Assembly (NCBI GenBank): GCA_963210315.1
Contig: OY723262.1
Coordinates: 124,001-188,000, forward strand
DNA length: 64,000 bases
Direction of reading: 5' to 3'
Source of the DNA: Rhynchopus euleeides
Lineage: Eukaryota > Euglenozoa > Diplonemea > Diplonemida > Diplonemidae
The translations under genes and the position numbers were made by a program. Positions 32,559 through 44,720 of this stretch are shown here, in pieces. Every line of letters starts with the position of its first letter. Within the stretch, counting starts at the first letter, position 1. The notes under the pieces are model-generated. The model ran no database searches and was not told the DNA's origin. It saw only the letters and a program-made list of their open reading frames with translations.

Positions 32559-33623
32559 GGGGTAATCAGGCTGGGGAAAAAAACAACAAATCACAACAAA
32601 TCACACCCGATCACAACAGATCACAACAAATCACAAGGCAAATGTTGTGATTTGTTGTGATTTTTTGCGATTTGTTGCGGCCAGTTGTGATTTGTTGTGA
32701 CTAGGTGTGACGTGGTGGCTACCGGCTTCCTGTTTGGTGCGCCAAGCCGGCCGACAAATAACAGTAAAGTCAAGGCATGGAGGTGGTTACTTCCCCCTTG
32801 CGCGATTGATCCCATTCCCCACAAGGTTCGTCTGTCGAAGATCCATCGGCAGAAACGTTTCCGAGCCCGGGCTTTACCTTTTGACCCCCCCCGCCAGATC
32901 AGGCGTTCATCAGACTTCCTTCCCAGTAAGTGGAAGGTCCCGCGCTATTTTCTACGCGCGGCCGAGGTATCACCCTCCGAGCTTCATTCGGTGGAGCCTC
33001 CGACCTTCAGTGTTCACGTGCCTTTCCCCATTTTAACAAAAGAAAGGAGCAGATCGCGCCCGTGTGGTGTGACTTAGTAACTGACTTGGATAGCGTATCA
33101 GTTCTCGTGCGTCGTCTTTCGTAGACGTTCTGTACGATGCGGATCCGCTAATCCAACATAGCAAACGACGTGGTGTGATTTGTTGTGACCAGTTGTGACG
33201 ACTTGTGACCCTTTTGTGATGAGTTGTGATGAGGTGTGATCTGTTGTATAGCGGGCCCGGCTCCTCACGGTATGGTCCTTCGGGGCCAGGCTGCGATGCC
33301 AGCACGCTAACCCAAATTGCAATACGATCTGTTGTGATCTGTTGTGATCGCGATCCAAAATTTTAAATTTTTGAAATTTTGGATCGCGATCACAACAGAT
33401 CACAACAGATCACACCTCATCACAACTCATCACAACTCATCACAACTCATCACAAAAGGGTCACAAGTCGTCACAACTGGTCGCAACAAATCACAACTGG
33501 CCACAACAAATCGCAACAAATCGCAACAAATCACAACAAATCACAACATTTGGCGTTGTGATTTGTTGTGATCGGGTGTGATTCGTTGTGATTTGTTGTT
33601 TTTTCCCCCAGCCTGATTACCCC
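32559..33623. mobile_element. 1.07-kb inverted-repeat element packed with ATCACAACA repeats
   Basis: The left end GGGGTAATCAGGCTGGGG and the right end CCCCAGCCTGATTACCCC are inverted and followed inward by A/T runs and arrays of ATCACAACAA or its complement (about 32580-32710, 33170-33245, 33325-33600). Near 33346-33390 an inverted repeat is centred on GATCGCGATCC/GGATCGCGATC. Flanks are AGAAAT (left) and A-AGAAAT (right). The middle holds an unrecognised ORF at 32697-33077 (126 codons) with no domain I can name. The true ends may extend a little further, since the outer flanks are weakly inverted too. Confidence 0.65.
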
Positions 33624-33972
33624 AAGAAATCTCATTTTTTTTAATAAATTTCCCCAAACCAGAAAACCGGCTTTTTCTGGTTTGGAAACCTCTCAGAAAG
33701 GGCACCCTATTCCCCTGTCCATCTCTCTGTGTTAGTAACTCAGGGCCCGCAAAATGAATCGAACAGATTCATTACAGTCTGGCTAATAATGATTGTTACA
33801 AGGGGGGTCTTCGCTACGGGGTGATCGTCAGTGCATTTTGGTGCATTTCCTGTTGAATTAGGTGAAAACTGACGAAGTTTGTCGAAGTTTGTCGACCAGC
33901 GAAGACCCCCAAGGCAAAATAAATAAAGATAATTAATTCGCCGGGACCTCGGAATCATAACATTTTCCCATA

Positions 33973-34337
33973 CCTGGGACCCCCCGTGTATAAGTCCCCC
34001 CCCCCTTACCCCCGTGTTTAAGTCCCCCCCTGGGGGTCTGGCAGGGGGGGGACTTAAACACAGGGGGACCTAAACACGGGGGTGGGCTGGTCTGGAGGGT
34101 CATCAGGTGGCCCCTAGGCCCTCCAGGTGCTGTCAGAGTCGAAAAGTGGGGTGCCAAAAGTCCATCCGGACCGGAATTACCCCCCTACGACAGCAGAGGA
34201 AGAGGTCTTCTTGGTCTCCACTGTGCCACCCCCGTGTTTAAGCCCCCCCTGTGTTTAGGTCCGCCCCCCCCGTGTTTAAGTCCCCCCCGGCCGAAAATCG
34301 CCTCCAGGGGGGGGACTTAAACACGGGGGGTCCCAGG
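33973..34337. mobile_element. Nested 365-bp MITE (CCTGGGACCCC ends, TA flanks)
   Basis: The ends CCTGGGACCCCCCGTG and CACGGGGGGTCCCAGG are inverted; TA flanks at 33971-33972 and 34338-34339. The unit CCCCCGTGTTTAAGTCCCCC recurs in both orientations at least six times as the subterminal signature. Rejoining the flanks gives a TTTTCCCATAACATTTT-like target, similar to the element's own internal CATAACATTTT motif. No ORF. Confidence 0.8.
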
Positions 34338-34756
34338 TAACATTTTAATTCGGTGTTTTAATTAATTGGAGTTAGATCGGCGCGTGGGGGGTGGGGCCCA
34401 CCCCCAAGGGGGGTCAGCCCGACCCTCGCACCCGTTCTCCCCTGCCGATCGAGCTCACCGAGCTTCTCCTGGCCCTCTGCAGCCATCTGGCACCTGAAGA
34501 AAGTGTGCAGAGTGCTCTGACTGTCCTCCAGATCACCTCATCATCTTGGGCAGTGTCACCGGCCGCTCAGTACCAGAAGCGGGGGGTTCCGCTAGAGCCC
34601 GCTGGTGCCACCAATATGCACCCGAGCCCCACAGAGAGCTGGTGGGTGTGTGTGGGTCGCAGGATCGAGCAAATGTCACGGAAATTTTCACTACCGAGCC
34701 ACCAAAAAAACGCCAAGCCCATAACATTTTTGAAAATGTGAAAATTAAAAATGTTA

Positions 34757-35374
34757 CTGGGGGGGGGGCAATTAATCGTGCATAGTCGAATAATCGTGCA
34801 TAGTCAAATAATAGTGCCTTTTTGAAACGGGCATTTATAAAGTTTTTTCCGCTGAATAATCGTGGGGTGCACGATTATTCACTTTTGGCTATTTTCGGTC
34901 AGTTCTGGAAGAAAAATTAGCAATTTTTCCCGCAGAATTTTCAAAAAACTCGTTCTTTTGAATGTTGGGAGCCCGTGCGGATCCTGGTGGGGTCATTTCG
35001 ACCATGGGGTGTCTGTCTTCACCCGTGACTGTGGTCGTCACCATTTTGGCTCATATTCGTCCACATGTCCGGCCTTGAGCCCCCAGTTTCAACACGAAAA
35101 TGAGCCCAGACGGTCACTGCCAGGAAGGGGTGAAGACAGACACCCCATGGCCAAAATGACCCCACCACGATCCGCACAGATTCCAAATATGCAAACGGAC
35201 GAGGTTTTTGCGATGTTTGTCCCCAGAACTGACCAGAAAACTTGCAAAAGTGAATAATCGTGCACCCCACGATTATTCCCCCCCGTCAACTTTTTGCCTT
35301 TTTTTGGGCCCCTCAATTATACCCGCCCGTTCGCCAATTAATAGTGGAGTGCACGATTATTTGCCCCCCCCCAG
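34757..35374. mobile_element. Nested 618-bp foldback element (CTGGGGGGGGG ends, AATAATCGTGC repeats, TA flanks)
   Basis: The ends are CTGGGGGGGGGGCAATTAAT and the approximate inverse, with TA at 34755-34756 and 35375-35376. AATAATCGTGC or its complement recurs about eight times, including palindromes around GGGGTGCAC. The two halves fold back over about 250 bp (for example GGGGTGTCTGTCTTCACC near 35004 and its inverse near 35130). Motifs shared with 24040-24600 (GTGCGGATC..GTGGGGTCA) show that part of the arm is itself a dispersed repeat. Confidence 0.8.
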
Positions 35375-35459
35375 TAAAAATAATTAAATTCGTGATTTCT
35401 GAGAAGTCCCGGTTCATAACATTTTGGCCCCCATAACATTCATTATTAGCCAGACTGTA

Positions 35460-38400
35460 ACAACGCGGGCGGAGTTTGGTGTATTATTTTGGGGTGGGGG
35501 GGGGGGGAATTCATTCTCATTGGGTGTGAGGGGTTCTGGGTGATGCGCTGGGACAGTCTATCCCAACGGAAATGGGGGGATATTGAACATAAAGGGCAAG
35601 GGGGTATGGGGGAGGGGAAACTAACCGTGGATCCAAGGCAGCTGCTAACGCCCATCAGCAAAAACCCCCCCGGAAAACTATTCCGGGGGAAAATCTGACA
35701 GACCCGGACAGCTGCCCATTCCAGCCACCTGAGCCGAGACTCGGAGCCTTGACGGAGGACAGCTAACTGTGGGTGTGGTGGTGGGGCCGTAGAGAGCGGG
35801 CGAGCCTCAACCCCACTCCACCCCACCTCTATTCGACACCTGTCTTCACTGACGTTGGCCATTCTTTTCTTTGCCCACAGAAAGCAGGGGGGAGATGGGG
35901 GCGTTGGGGGAGGGGGGGGGGTGGGAGGAAAGGGAAATTCACATGACGGAAGAAGGGGAAGGGGAAGTGGAAGTTGTGGCGATTCACACTGGGCTGATGT
36001 GCTCCAAAATAGAACACCCCCCCCCCCACCCATCCCGTCACCCCCCACCACACACACACCTCCCCATCCCGACCATCCAGTCATCCACCCACACCCTCAC
36101 CCGACTCCACCTCCCACAACGTGGGTGTGGGTGTGGGGTTGGGTTGGGCGGGTTGGCGATGGTGGCGGAGGGGGGGGGGGGGGGTGAGGGAGGGAGGAAG
36201 GAAGGAAGGAAGGAAGGAAGGAAGGGGGCTAATTTGAAGGCTATCCACCCACATGGGACACAGTGGGGGCTGTTCGCTCAGGGAAGGTGTCAGGGTGGGG
36301 AGGGGGGGGGGGGAACAAATGTACCCGCCTTGCAGAAAAACTCCTCCAACTAGAAGGAGGCAGGCAAGGCACTTTGGGGTGCCTTTGCTCAGAAATGCAC
36401 ACAATGCTGTGAGAAAATACGAGCCGCCTCACAGAACTGGCTGGAAGGTGGGACACAGCGTTGACACACAGCAGTGCGACGACGAGAGCAAAGAACCCGA
36501 CTGGCACGATTCCCCCCCCCCCCTCCCCTCCCCCCTTTCTTGACACAAACACTGCTCGAAAGCCCCTATAAACACATATATACGGGGGAAGACGGAAGGG
36601 ACTATAGTTAACATGGGGCGAGGGGAAGGGTCGTGGAGGGGAGGGGAGTTGGGCACTGGAGTTCTACGGGGTGGTGGGGTGGGATGAGGGAGGAGGTAGA
36701 AGTGATGCGGATAATCACTGGGGTGGGGGGGGGGGGGGTGGAATAACCCTTTTCGAGGGGGGTGGGGAAAGCCTGTCAAGGAGGCACTGCCTCCCGTCGC
36801 GAAGACGGGCATGCCAGGTTGGAGGAGTCATTTTTGGATGTGTTGTTGGCAGAGCAACACCTCCGAAGTCGATCTGGGGGGAGATATCGGGAAGGAGGGA
36901 GGACGGGCCCGTTCGGTTCTGCTTGAGGGCTCTGCAGCCAAATAGAGGCGGCTTCGCCGAACACACAAACAACAGACGGCCAGCGCCTCCCCCCAGTGCC
37001 CCGAGCATTGAACGATTTGGACATTCCTTCCCGTGCTCCGAGCAGCCCCTGGAGAGGGGCCGCCATCTCGGGTTTTTGGAACCTGTCGTATGGCGGCATT
37101 GCCTAAACGTCGTTATACAGGTGGGGCACTTCCGGGCATGGCCCAAAAAATGACTCTTTTTTCTGGCATTGTTTCTTCAGCTTTTTCCCAACCCACGAGA
37201 GGGGTGGGGGGGATGGGTATGGGTGTGGGTGTGGTGGTGTGTCAAACTTCAGACTCAAAGGGCCAGGCTCCATCAGCACCGCTCGCTCTCTCTCGATCAA
37301 CCACGAGAATTTGAACGAATCTGAACCGATTTTGCCTATATTTTTTCGCCTGATGCGTTGCGGAGGGGGGTCAGCGGTGTGCCTGCAGCCGCGCAGCAAA
37401 CCATGCGCCATTTCAGTTCTTCAGTTCTCCGATCTTCCTCTCTCCAACTCGTGCACTTCTTCCTTTGTTGCGCTACTACAGTAACGCCTCGCACACCCCA
37501 AATCCCCGCCACATGGGCGGTGGTGGTGTGGTGTGCAGAGTAAAGAACTGAAAACGACACTTCGTCCGCGCGACACAGCCCGCTCCAATTTGAACACAAA
37601 TTCATACGAATGAAAGCCCGTTGGCACGCCTATCCACAGCAGCCCACACGGCACACCCTAGTTAACGCAACGCCTTTGCAATGCATCTTCTGCGAAGAAC
37701 TCAGCATCACAGGCGGGTGAGGGGGGGGGGGGCTGTGTTGGGAGGCAATGGGAGGGAGGGGGCGGGGAGGATATGCCAAGGTCGAATAGACACAGAAAAA
37801 TACTAAAAGATAAATCACATGGGGAGGGGCGGGTTGGAGAGGGAGAAGGGAAGTCGCACGCTCCATTATTCCGACATGGAGTGGTTCAGGGGGGGGGGGG
37901 GGGACGGGAACGGGAAGGGAGAGGCGGTGGTGTATATAGAACAACATACTGATGCAAAGAAAGGCGGAAATGCCTTCCGCTCTGTGTCAAAAGTTTGGGT
38001 GTCGAAAACTGTCTCAATTGACACATGTTTTTTTGTGAGGCTGCTCACGTTGTTTTCATGACACTGTCTCGGATGCTTCCAGAGTGAAGGTCCCAAAGTG
38101 TGCCTGGAGAGGAAGCAATGCGGATCGGTGCACTGTACTGATTTGCCTTCTCACCCACGATGAGGATCTCACTGACTCGGCCCGTGCTCACACAAGTGCA
38201 CTCATTCAATGCAGTGCTGGATACGACGTAGATATTTACGCTGGTTAGAAGGGGGGAAGGGTGCGTGTGTCTGTGTGGTTTGTGAAGAAAACGCAGCTCA
38301 TACATAAGCTCGTTTTCCCTTCCATTCCCTCACTGACACACACACCCGCCCCATCCGCGACCAGTTTGTAGCAGATTTGGGATGCTGACGTGCCTGTTGG

Positions 38401-41400
38401 TGGCAGATGCCGTGTCCAACAGTTGCAAGGGTTGGAGCAGGGAGACGGCCCGCTGATTCGGAGCATTTTGAAGGGGTTGTCGGCCAGAATTCCTGAAGGA
38501 ATTCCTGTGGAAGGGCGGCTTCAAAATAACGAATGGCTGCAAGTGGGTGACGTTCCCAGCCCTTCCCCGACCAGAGCATTCATACAGCGAACAGGAAACA
38601 TCCTAGAGGCGTGTTGCCAAAAGGGCGCTCGGGACGCGGGTGAATATTCAAACCGATCCTGTTTGCACTGTTCGTGATTCGGTTTGTGCCACATCGCAAC
38701 TCACATGATTGATTCTCCAGCTTTTTCACGAGAACTGGCAGCATCCCGTACAGGCTGTAGGCTGTTTGACCTCCACGGATACCCCAGCAGGCGGTGGCCA
38801 AGTGGCGAAACAAGCCCACGCATATTTCAAGGAAATAATAATGTGATATGCACAAAGGTTCTTCTGGGTTCGTTTTTCCGTTTTGTTCCATTTGTAACTT
38901 CACTCAGACAGTTGCCTGCTTGTGGAGGAAGTTCGTTCTCAAACGACACGCATTTGATGGAGTGGCGTGCCCGTAACTGTGTAATCTCGACTGGTGTGAT
39001 GTGGTCCGGATGCTTGTGATGATGGTTCTTAATATACATGGACTTTTCTGTTTTCTTCTGATCTTCGGACTGAAAAGGAACAATGCAACGGTGTGTTGCT
39101 CGTCATCCACTCACTGTGGGGTATTCACATATCCCCTACATGCCTCCACAGGACCCTTGAGGGACCACGAATGCCTCTATCAGCAAGGAGCAGGCATCGA
39201 CACATGCAGTTCGCTTCGTTCAGAGTGTAGGCGAAGGAGGGACAGGGCGGAGAGCTAAGTGGACCTGCTTTCCGCCTGTGGCTGACTTCAGGAAGGGCAG
39301 TCGCGCCACAGGTCGGATGCTTGGTTGTCATCGGCTAATCAAATACCAGGTGCTGATATGGTGTTGTTGTCATCGCACATGCAGATAGAGAACCATAGCG
39401 CCGCATGCGACCAAAGGCTGAGCTGGCAGGAATCAGAGCAGCAGAGCAAGCAGAGCAGCCAAAATCAAAGCGGGTACTAGAACAAGATACAAAACAACAT
39501 TACGGAGTCACACCAAATTAAAAAACATAGCAAATACAGAAACATGCTGCGACACCTGGTACACAGCAATACCGCGCTTCGCAAAGCCACGCACGCAGGA
39601 GAAAGAGCGTCATACCACGTGATGTGGTGCACGTTGCTTACAGATTATGCAAGTGCGCCTTGGCACACCTTGCTACAGACACCAACACCGAACAACAATA
39701 ACCCCAAAGGCATAAGGACCAACACGTTCCACAACTGGAATACAAACTTGCTTGGATGACTAAGAATACATACAATGGCCCGTCCGAAAAAACCGGGCAA
39801 AACGAGCATTACTTCCGCCTTGATAATTCAACACGGTTGGTCCGAGGCAATATCGGTCCGAGGCTTCCCTTAGCGCCTTCCGGCAGGGACGGCGACAAGC
39901 GGCTTGAACAACGCAGACTGCAGAAAGGGGATAATTCGTGGGCGGACGAAGGGGGTTGCAAGCTGCATCACAGCAGCCTTCAATACGTCGCCCAGGAAGC
40001 CGTGGCGACCAGGGGCACCGTTGACACCCACGCTGGCCCCTGACCGATTGTTGCATTGAAGTCTTCGACCAGAAAAAGTCAGGCTCGGGGTTGCGGGTGA
40101 AAACATGGAGAGCAACATCCCGAGGGCACCTGTGTGTGATACGATGCCGCCCGACGAACCTCCCCGCAGGAAGGCCCGAGAGTGGCTCTGGAAAGGGGAT
40201 GGGTCTTGAAGAATCGAAAACAGAACAAAAAAGGCACAGCGACTCACGGACAAGATAGCAGGAATCAAAGAGCCAAGATCCCAGGGGCAAGATTCGTCGA
40301 CCCAACAGGACCAGCATCTGCACTTTGGTACCGACAACCCGCTTGACCTACGAGAAGACCAGGCCAGTGGCCGTCTGCACCAGGCACAGGCTCCCCACAG
40401 GAGGACATGCCGGAGCAGGGATCGCCTTGCATGGGGTTCCACCAAGCTAGAAAGGCCGGACCCGCTGTTGCCATGCGTTGGTGGGTGTAATTAAGTCCGA
40501 ACTGGAGCCGTGCTATTCAGCCACAAGGGTCCTGGGAGCGACTGCTACGTTATTGTCTGAATCGAAGGAGCCAGATGACTGAGGGGCAGGTAGTGGGGGG
40601 AGCAAGGGTCGGGCTTTGCTCCAGCTTTCCTGTCGCATGATATATACATCCGGTGCACACACCGGTTCAATTTCCTTTTTTTTAGGTTTACATCAAATCA
40701 TCACATCGGGGTTCAATGTCACCTTCTTGTCGGGGATTTCTTCCCCTCTGGGAGCCAAAAAAAAGAAATGGCAACGAAAAAAAGCAAGCCACTTCACGGG
40801 CTCTCTCTCTCTTTCTCTATTTGACTGGCTTCTTAAGTTTTGCAGCCTTTTCGGTTGTCACCACAATACTCGGGCAGCATCCCGAGAAGGAATCATTCGC
40901 TCTGCTGTGCCAAAAACCCCCCCGGTGTGACACAGGCATGTGCAAGGAGACAGCTTGCCTTTACTGTTTCCTGCTAGAGTGGAAAGCCTCCCACACGATG
41001 TGACGACAATCCACATCAGAGTAGCTGCTGGCTGGAGTGAAGGGGTCGGAATGCGGGGGGTCCAAGGGACCCGAACTGTAACAACTCCGGGTCACTTGTG
41101 TTTTACTGGTGCCGGCTGCGGCTGCGGAGCCTGCAGAGAGGGGGCCTCTTGGTGACCTCGCCCCGTGGCTTCTCTGTGGCTTTTGGGGGAGACAAAGGAG
41201 TGCCCAACGCTCTTGGTAAGACTCAAGAGAGGCATTAAAGCTTCGGCACTCTCGCGAACTTTTTGCGGTGGTTTAGCGGCTGCGGCCACGAGGGGGGGGG
41301 GGCGTTTTGATACCCTCGTTGGCTCTATACACATTGTTGCCGGAAGGGGGTTCCGCTCACAGAGAAAGGTGAGAGATTGGCTCGTTCATGGGTTGCAAAT

Positions 41401-43128
41401 GGCTGAAACACCTTTGAATGTTGACTCGAATGATTCGTCTCGTTCGGATGCGGGTGAATGATTGGTTGGTGGGGGGGGGGGGGAATGCAGACAAGAATAA
41501 CGAAGAAAATGGGTACTGGGTGGGGTGTTTCTTTGATGGAATGCAATGTGGTTTGTTCTGAAATGCAAACAGGTCTGCGGCAAAACCTCTAACACGGATT
41601 CAGTGAGAACGTGTGGGGTCTGGCGTCCTTCAGGCCATGATCACCGTTGTGTGATGCAGGCCGTAGCTTAGATGTGGCTTCTCGTGACACCACTCACCAC
41701 ACGTGCGATACGCGCAACCCGTGCCTGCTCGCAGATTCTTAGACTTCGAAAGAGTTCTGCGAGAGCAGACACTGCGGAACGCACTGTCCCAGAAAAAAGG
41801 TGGCCACTACTACCCATGGTCGCATGGAGTGGTGCGGGGTCCAGCGGAGGCTGGGTCAGACTATCAGGGGAGTCATCCCTGAGGTTCTGAGAGCCTTGAA
41901 TCATTTCGTATTTGACTGCTAAAACATGTCTGAAAACCCCCCTGAACATCCGGACGTGTCCTCCGCATTGGATCTGTCGGGAAGCTTCTTTTCCGACACG
42001 ACGACCACTCCAGCAGAGTGAGGGGCTGAAACTGACGTTCCCTTTCCAAAGAATGTCCTGTTCCTGTGTTCATGAGAGAACGCAATCCGCGAAAACAAAT
42101 CCCAACACCGCCATCATCAATCATATGGCGGAAACTGATGTTTTTCCAGACCCTTCTCTCCTTGCCCTCATGCAGCACAGGCATGGTTTTTTCTTATTGA
42201 ACTTTTGGCGACCAACTTGTCAGGGGATTCCCAAGAGCCAAAAGGGCACACGGCCGGGGCTTTTTGCAAAAGACTTGCTGAGAGGCTTGGGACAAGGATG
42301 GATGAGGGGCAGAGAGGGAGAGGGGGGGGGGGGGGCGGTGGGATGTGTTGGGATGCTTCAAGATGCTTTCGAAATAAAACTTGCAAGAAATAACAAGTGG
42401 GGGAAAAGCATATGCGAGATCAAGAATAGGTCGGGAATTGTGGGGAAGTGTGATCGGGAGTAGAGTACACGTGAAATGACTGGATAAATGAAGAGATGAA
42501 TAAATGAATGAATGGTAGGGCGGGTGGGGGGGGGGGCAGGGGTGTTATGTGTGTGTGTTTGTTTTCAAGAAGTATCTTACTGGGGTTGCCTGTCGCACCT
42601 CCCTTCTCTCTCTGTGTCGGAACTGTGGCAGTGCCGAAGCACCCCTGCACTAGGCAGGCTCACCGCCCTCCGACACTTCAAAGAGCAGGCCAGAGCACAA
42701 GGCACCCCATCATGTTCTCTCCAAAAGGGCAAAGTCGGACCGCACGAGGGTCAGAATCAGGGTCTCCCCCTTCAGAAGGGGGGGAATCTGTGTGTGGGTT
42801 GGGACAAGGAAATGGGCGTCAGTCGGGTGGGTCCGATTCGCCCTGCTGTGCCACGCTGCCAGCACGCGGCAGTGCTGGCAGGGAGGCGGTGCAGAAGAGG
42901 GGCTCGCCTGTGTTCGCCCCATGGCGAAGGCCCACCAAACAGAACAATTCAATACCATTCTTGTTGGCATTTTCGACGACCACTCGCCTGGCGTGTGGGA
43001 TGACCAGGGAAGTGGTGTGCACAAAAACCGTTTTCTGTCTGTGTTCTCGCACAAGCATCCCAGCGGATGATCGGGCGCACCGATCCGCAATGCTTTGATG
43101 CTGGTCTTGATGCTTCCGACGAGACACT
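35460..43128. other. No recognisable gene; microsatellite at 36194-36224
   Basis: The DNA is G-rich on the plus strand with runs at 35498, 36171, 37718, 37890, 41471 and 42323. A (GGAA)n tract occupies 36194-36224. A repeat resembling the CTTCGCTC hairpin family lies near 36383-36500. ORFs of up to about 190 codons (39760-40445 minus) have no family signature. Confidence 0.4.
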
Positions 43129-44720
43129 TTAACCCTTTAAGACCGAAGGCGCAATATATTGCTTGTGCACTTTGGGTTCACATTTTGTTGGGACCCATTT
43201 TTGTCTTTTTGGCAAACCCTGGGCACCATGAAAATGGTTTGCACAGTTCTTTTCAAGACAACAAAAATCGACGAGATATCTGTCTGTCGATGGCCCGCCG
43301 TCACCTCGGAGAATCGGGGCCCAGGTCGGGTTTTCAGGTGAAAACAGCATTCTGGGCCCCTGGCTTTCTGTGCACACCCCAACAAGGTTTGCCAGGGGTC
43401 TTTGTGCCCGACCCTGGCCATCCGGTAAAGGGGACTCGAGACCCTTTCTAAGGAAGCAAGACCCGCCCAGATACACCCCGATGTGGTGCACGTGTCAACT
43501 GAAGGCAATGGAGTGCCTGATCGTCAATTCCTCGCCTGTCAAATGTATGGGTGATATCTTCGACCGGCTTTGGGCCTTGCCCAGTTCTGCCCAGATCGAG
43601 CCAAGCTAAACTGGATCTACCCGGGGTAACGTATTCGAGGGACTTCCGCTCTTCCGTGCGCAGTTGCAGCACATAGGTCTGTCACACTACGGGCCGAAGG
43701 GTGCGTCCTCTATGCGACATCTGGTCGCGGGAGGGTCGACGACACTGCCTATCGGCGGCGGCATCACGTGGTAGTAGAGCGAGCTCCACAGTGCTGGAGG
43801 GTCACAGCTTTACACGAACACCTTAATGATCGACAACGTGTCGCCGGATGCTACAATCCTGAAGCAAAATCAGAGCAAGCTCGTCAGATGCAGACGCCAC
43901 GTGGTGGTCTCCCGGTGCTTGCTGTGTTTCGGCGCTAACACACTACAACCTCCCCTGGTGCGCCTCATCAGGTGTGAGCCAGGATCAATGGAACCTAAGG
44001 GGATCAGCCTTAGGTCAGCAAGACTTTCTTCCCACCTTATCCCTCGCCTCGTGTGCGTAAGAGCTACTCGTCGAGCTAGTCCGCGGAAGTGGAGGTGAGG
44101 GTTATTGAGCGAAAAAACCCCGAAGGGCCTGTAGCAGCCGCCGAAGCGGAAGGTCGGGTATAATGGGGGTTGTGGCAAGGCGGTGTCAGGGTATCGGTAA
44201 GGCGCACGAACACCTCTCGCTGGTTCAGCACTGCTGCGAAGCGCAACAGTTGCTCTTGCAGCCGTCTGAGACAGACTTCCTGCGTGTGATTGACGAAAAG
44301 CCCAATTTCGGGTGTTTTCCCACGGTTTCAAAGGGAAATAGGTACTGAACATAGGCAAAAAACCGGAGTGCCCATTCAGAGGCTTCATACTCAGTCTTTT
44401 TGATCGAACTTTTTTTTTCGTCGATGCAATTTGACTCGTTCTTTCCAATAACGTCATCCTCGGCTGACTTTTTGGGGAGCCCCGGCACACAAAAATTTTT
44501 GCTTTCGAAAATCTGCCATTTTTTCACCCTCAAATTCACTGTTTGTTGGCCGTGCAAAAAAAGAGTCATTTTTTTCGGGGACAAAAAATGGCCATCGTGG
44601 AATCTTTCAGTCAAACGCGTTCATTTACGGCCAGGGTCGGGCAGAAAAACGAAAATTGAAGCAAATTGGTGTCCAAGGAGAAAAATGGGCCAAAATGGCT
44701 CAAAATAGCCTTCGGTCTTA

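Larger units (their letters stand above)
33775..35457. mobile_element. 1.68-kb outer transposon hosting two nested elements (CAGTCTGGC ends, TA flanks)
   Basis: The ends CAGTCTGGCTAATAATG and CATTATTAGCCAGACTG are exact inverse complements, flanked by TA (33773-33774, 35458-35459). Its own sequence repeats CATAACATTTT or AAAATGTTA several times (33957, 34338, 34720, 34750, 35415). Removing the two inner elements leaves about 700 bp without a transposase. A hairpin with arms GGGGGGTCTTCGCT and AGCGAAGACCCCC lies at 33802-33910. Confidence 0.75.

Noticed and set aside
35046-35062. CCATTTTGGCTCA, a 13-base match to the dinoflagellate spliced leader; a similar near-palindrome occurs at 44693.
   Set aside because: Short, lies inside foldback repeat arms, and is not followed by a leader donor context. 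The genes here also use GT donors, unlike typical dinoflagellates.
35829-36404. Proline- and glycine-rich ORFs on both strands.
   Set aside because: Direct translations of poly-G/C and GGAA microsatellite tracts.
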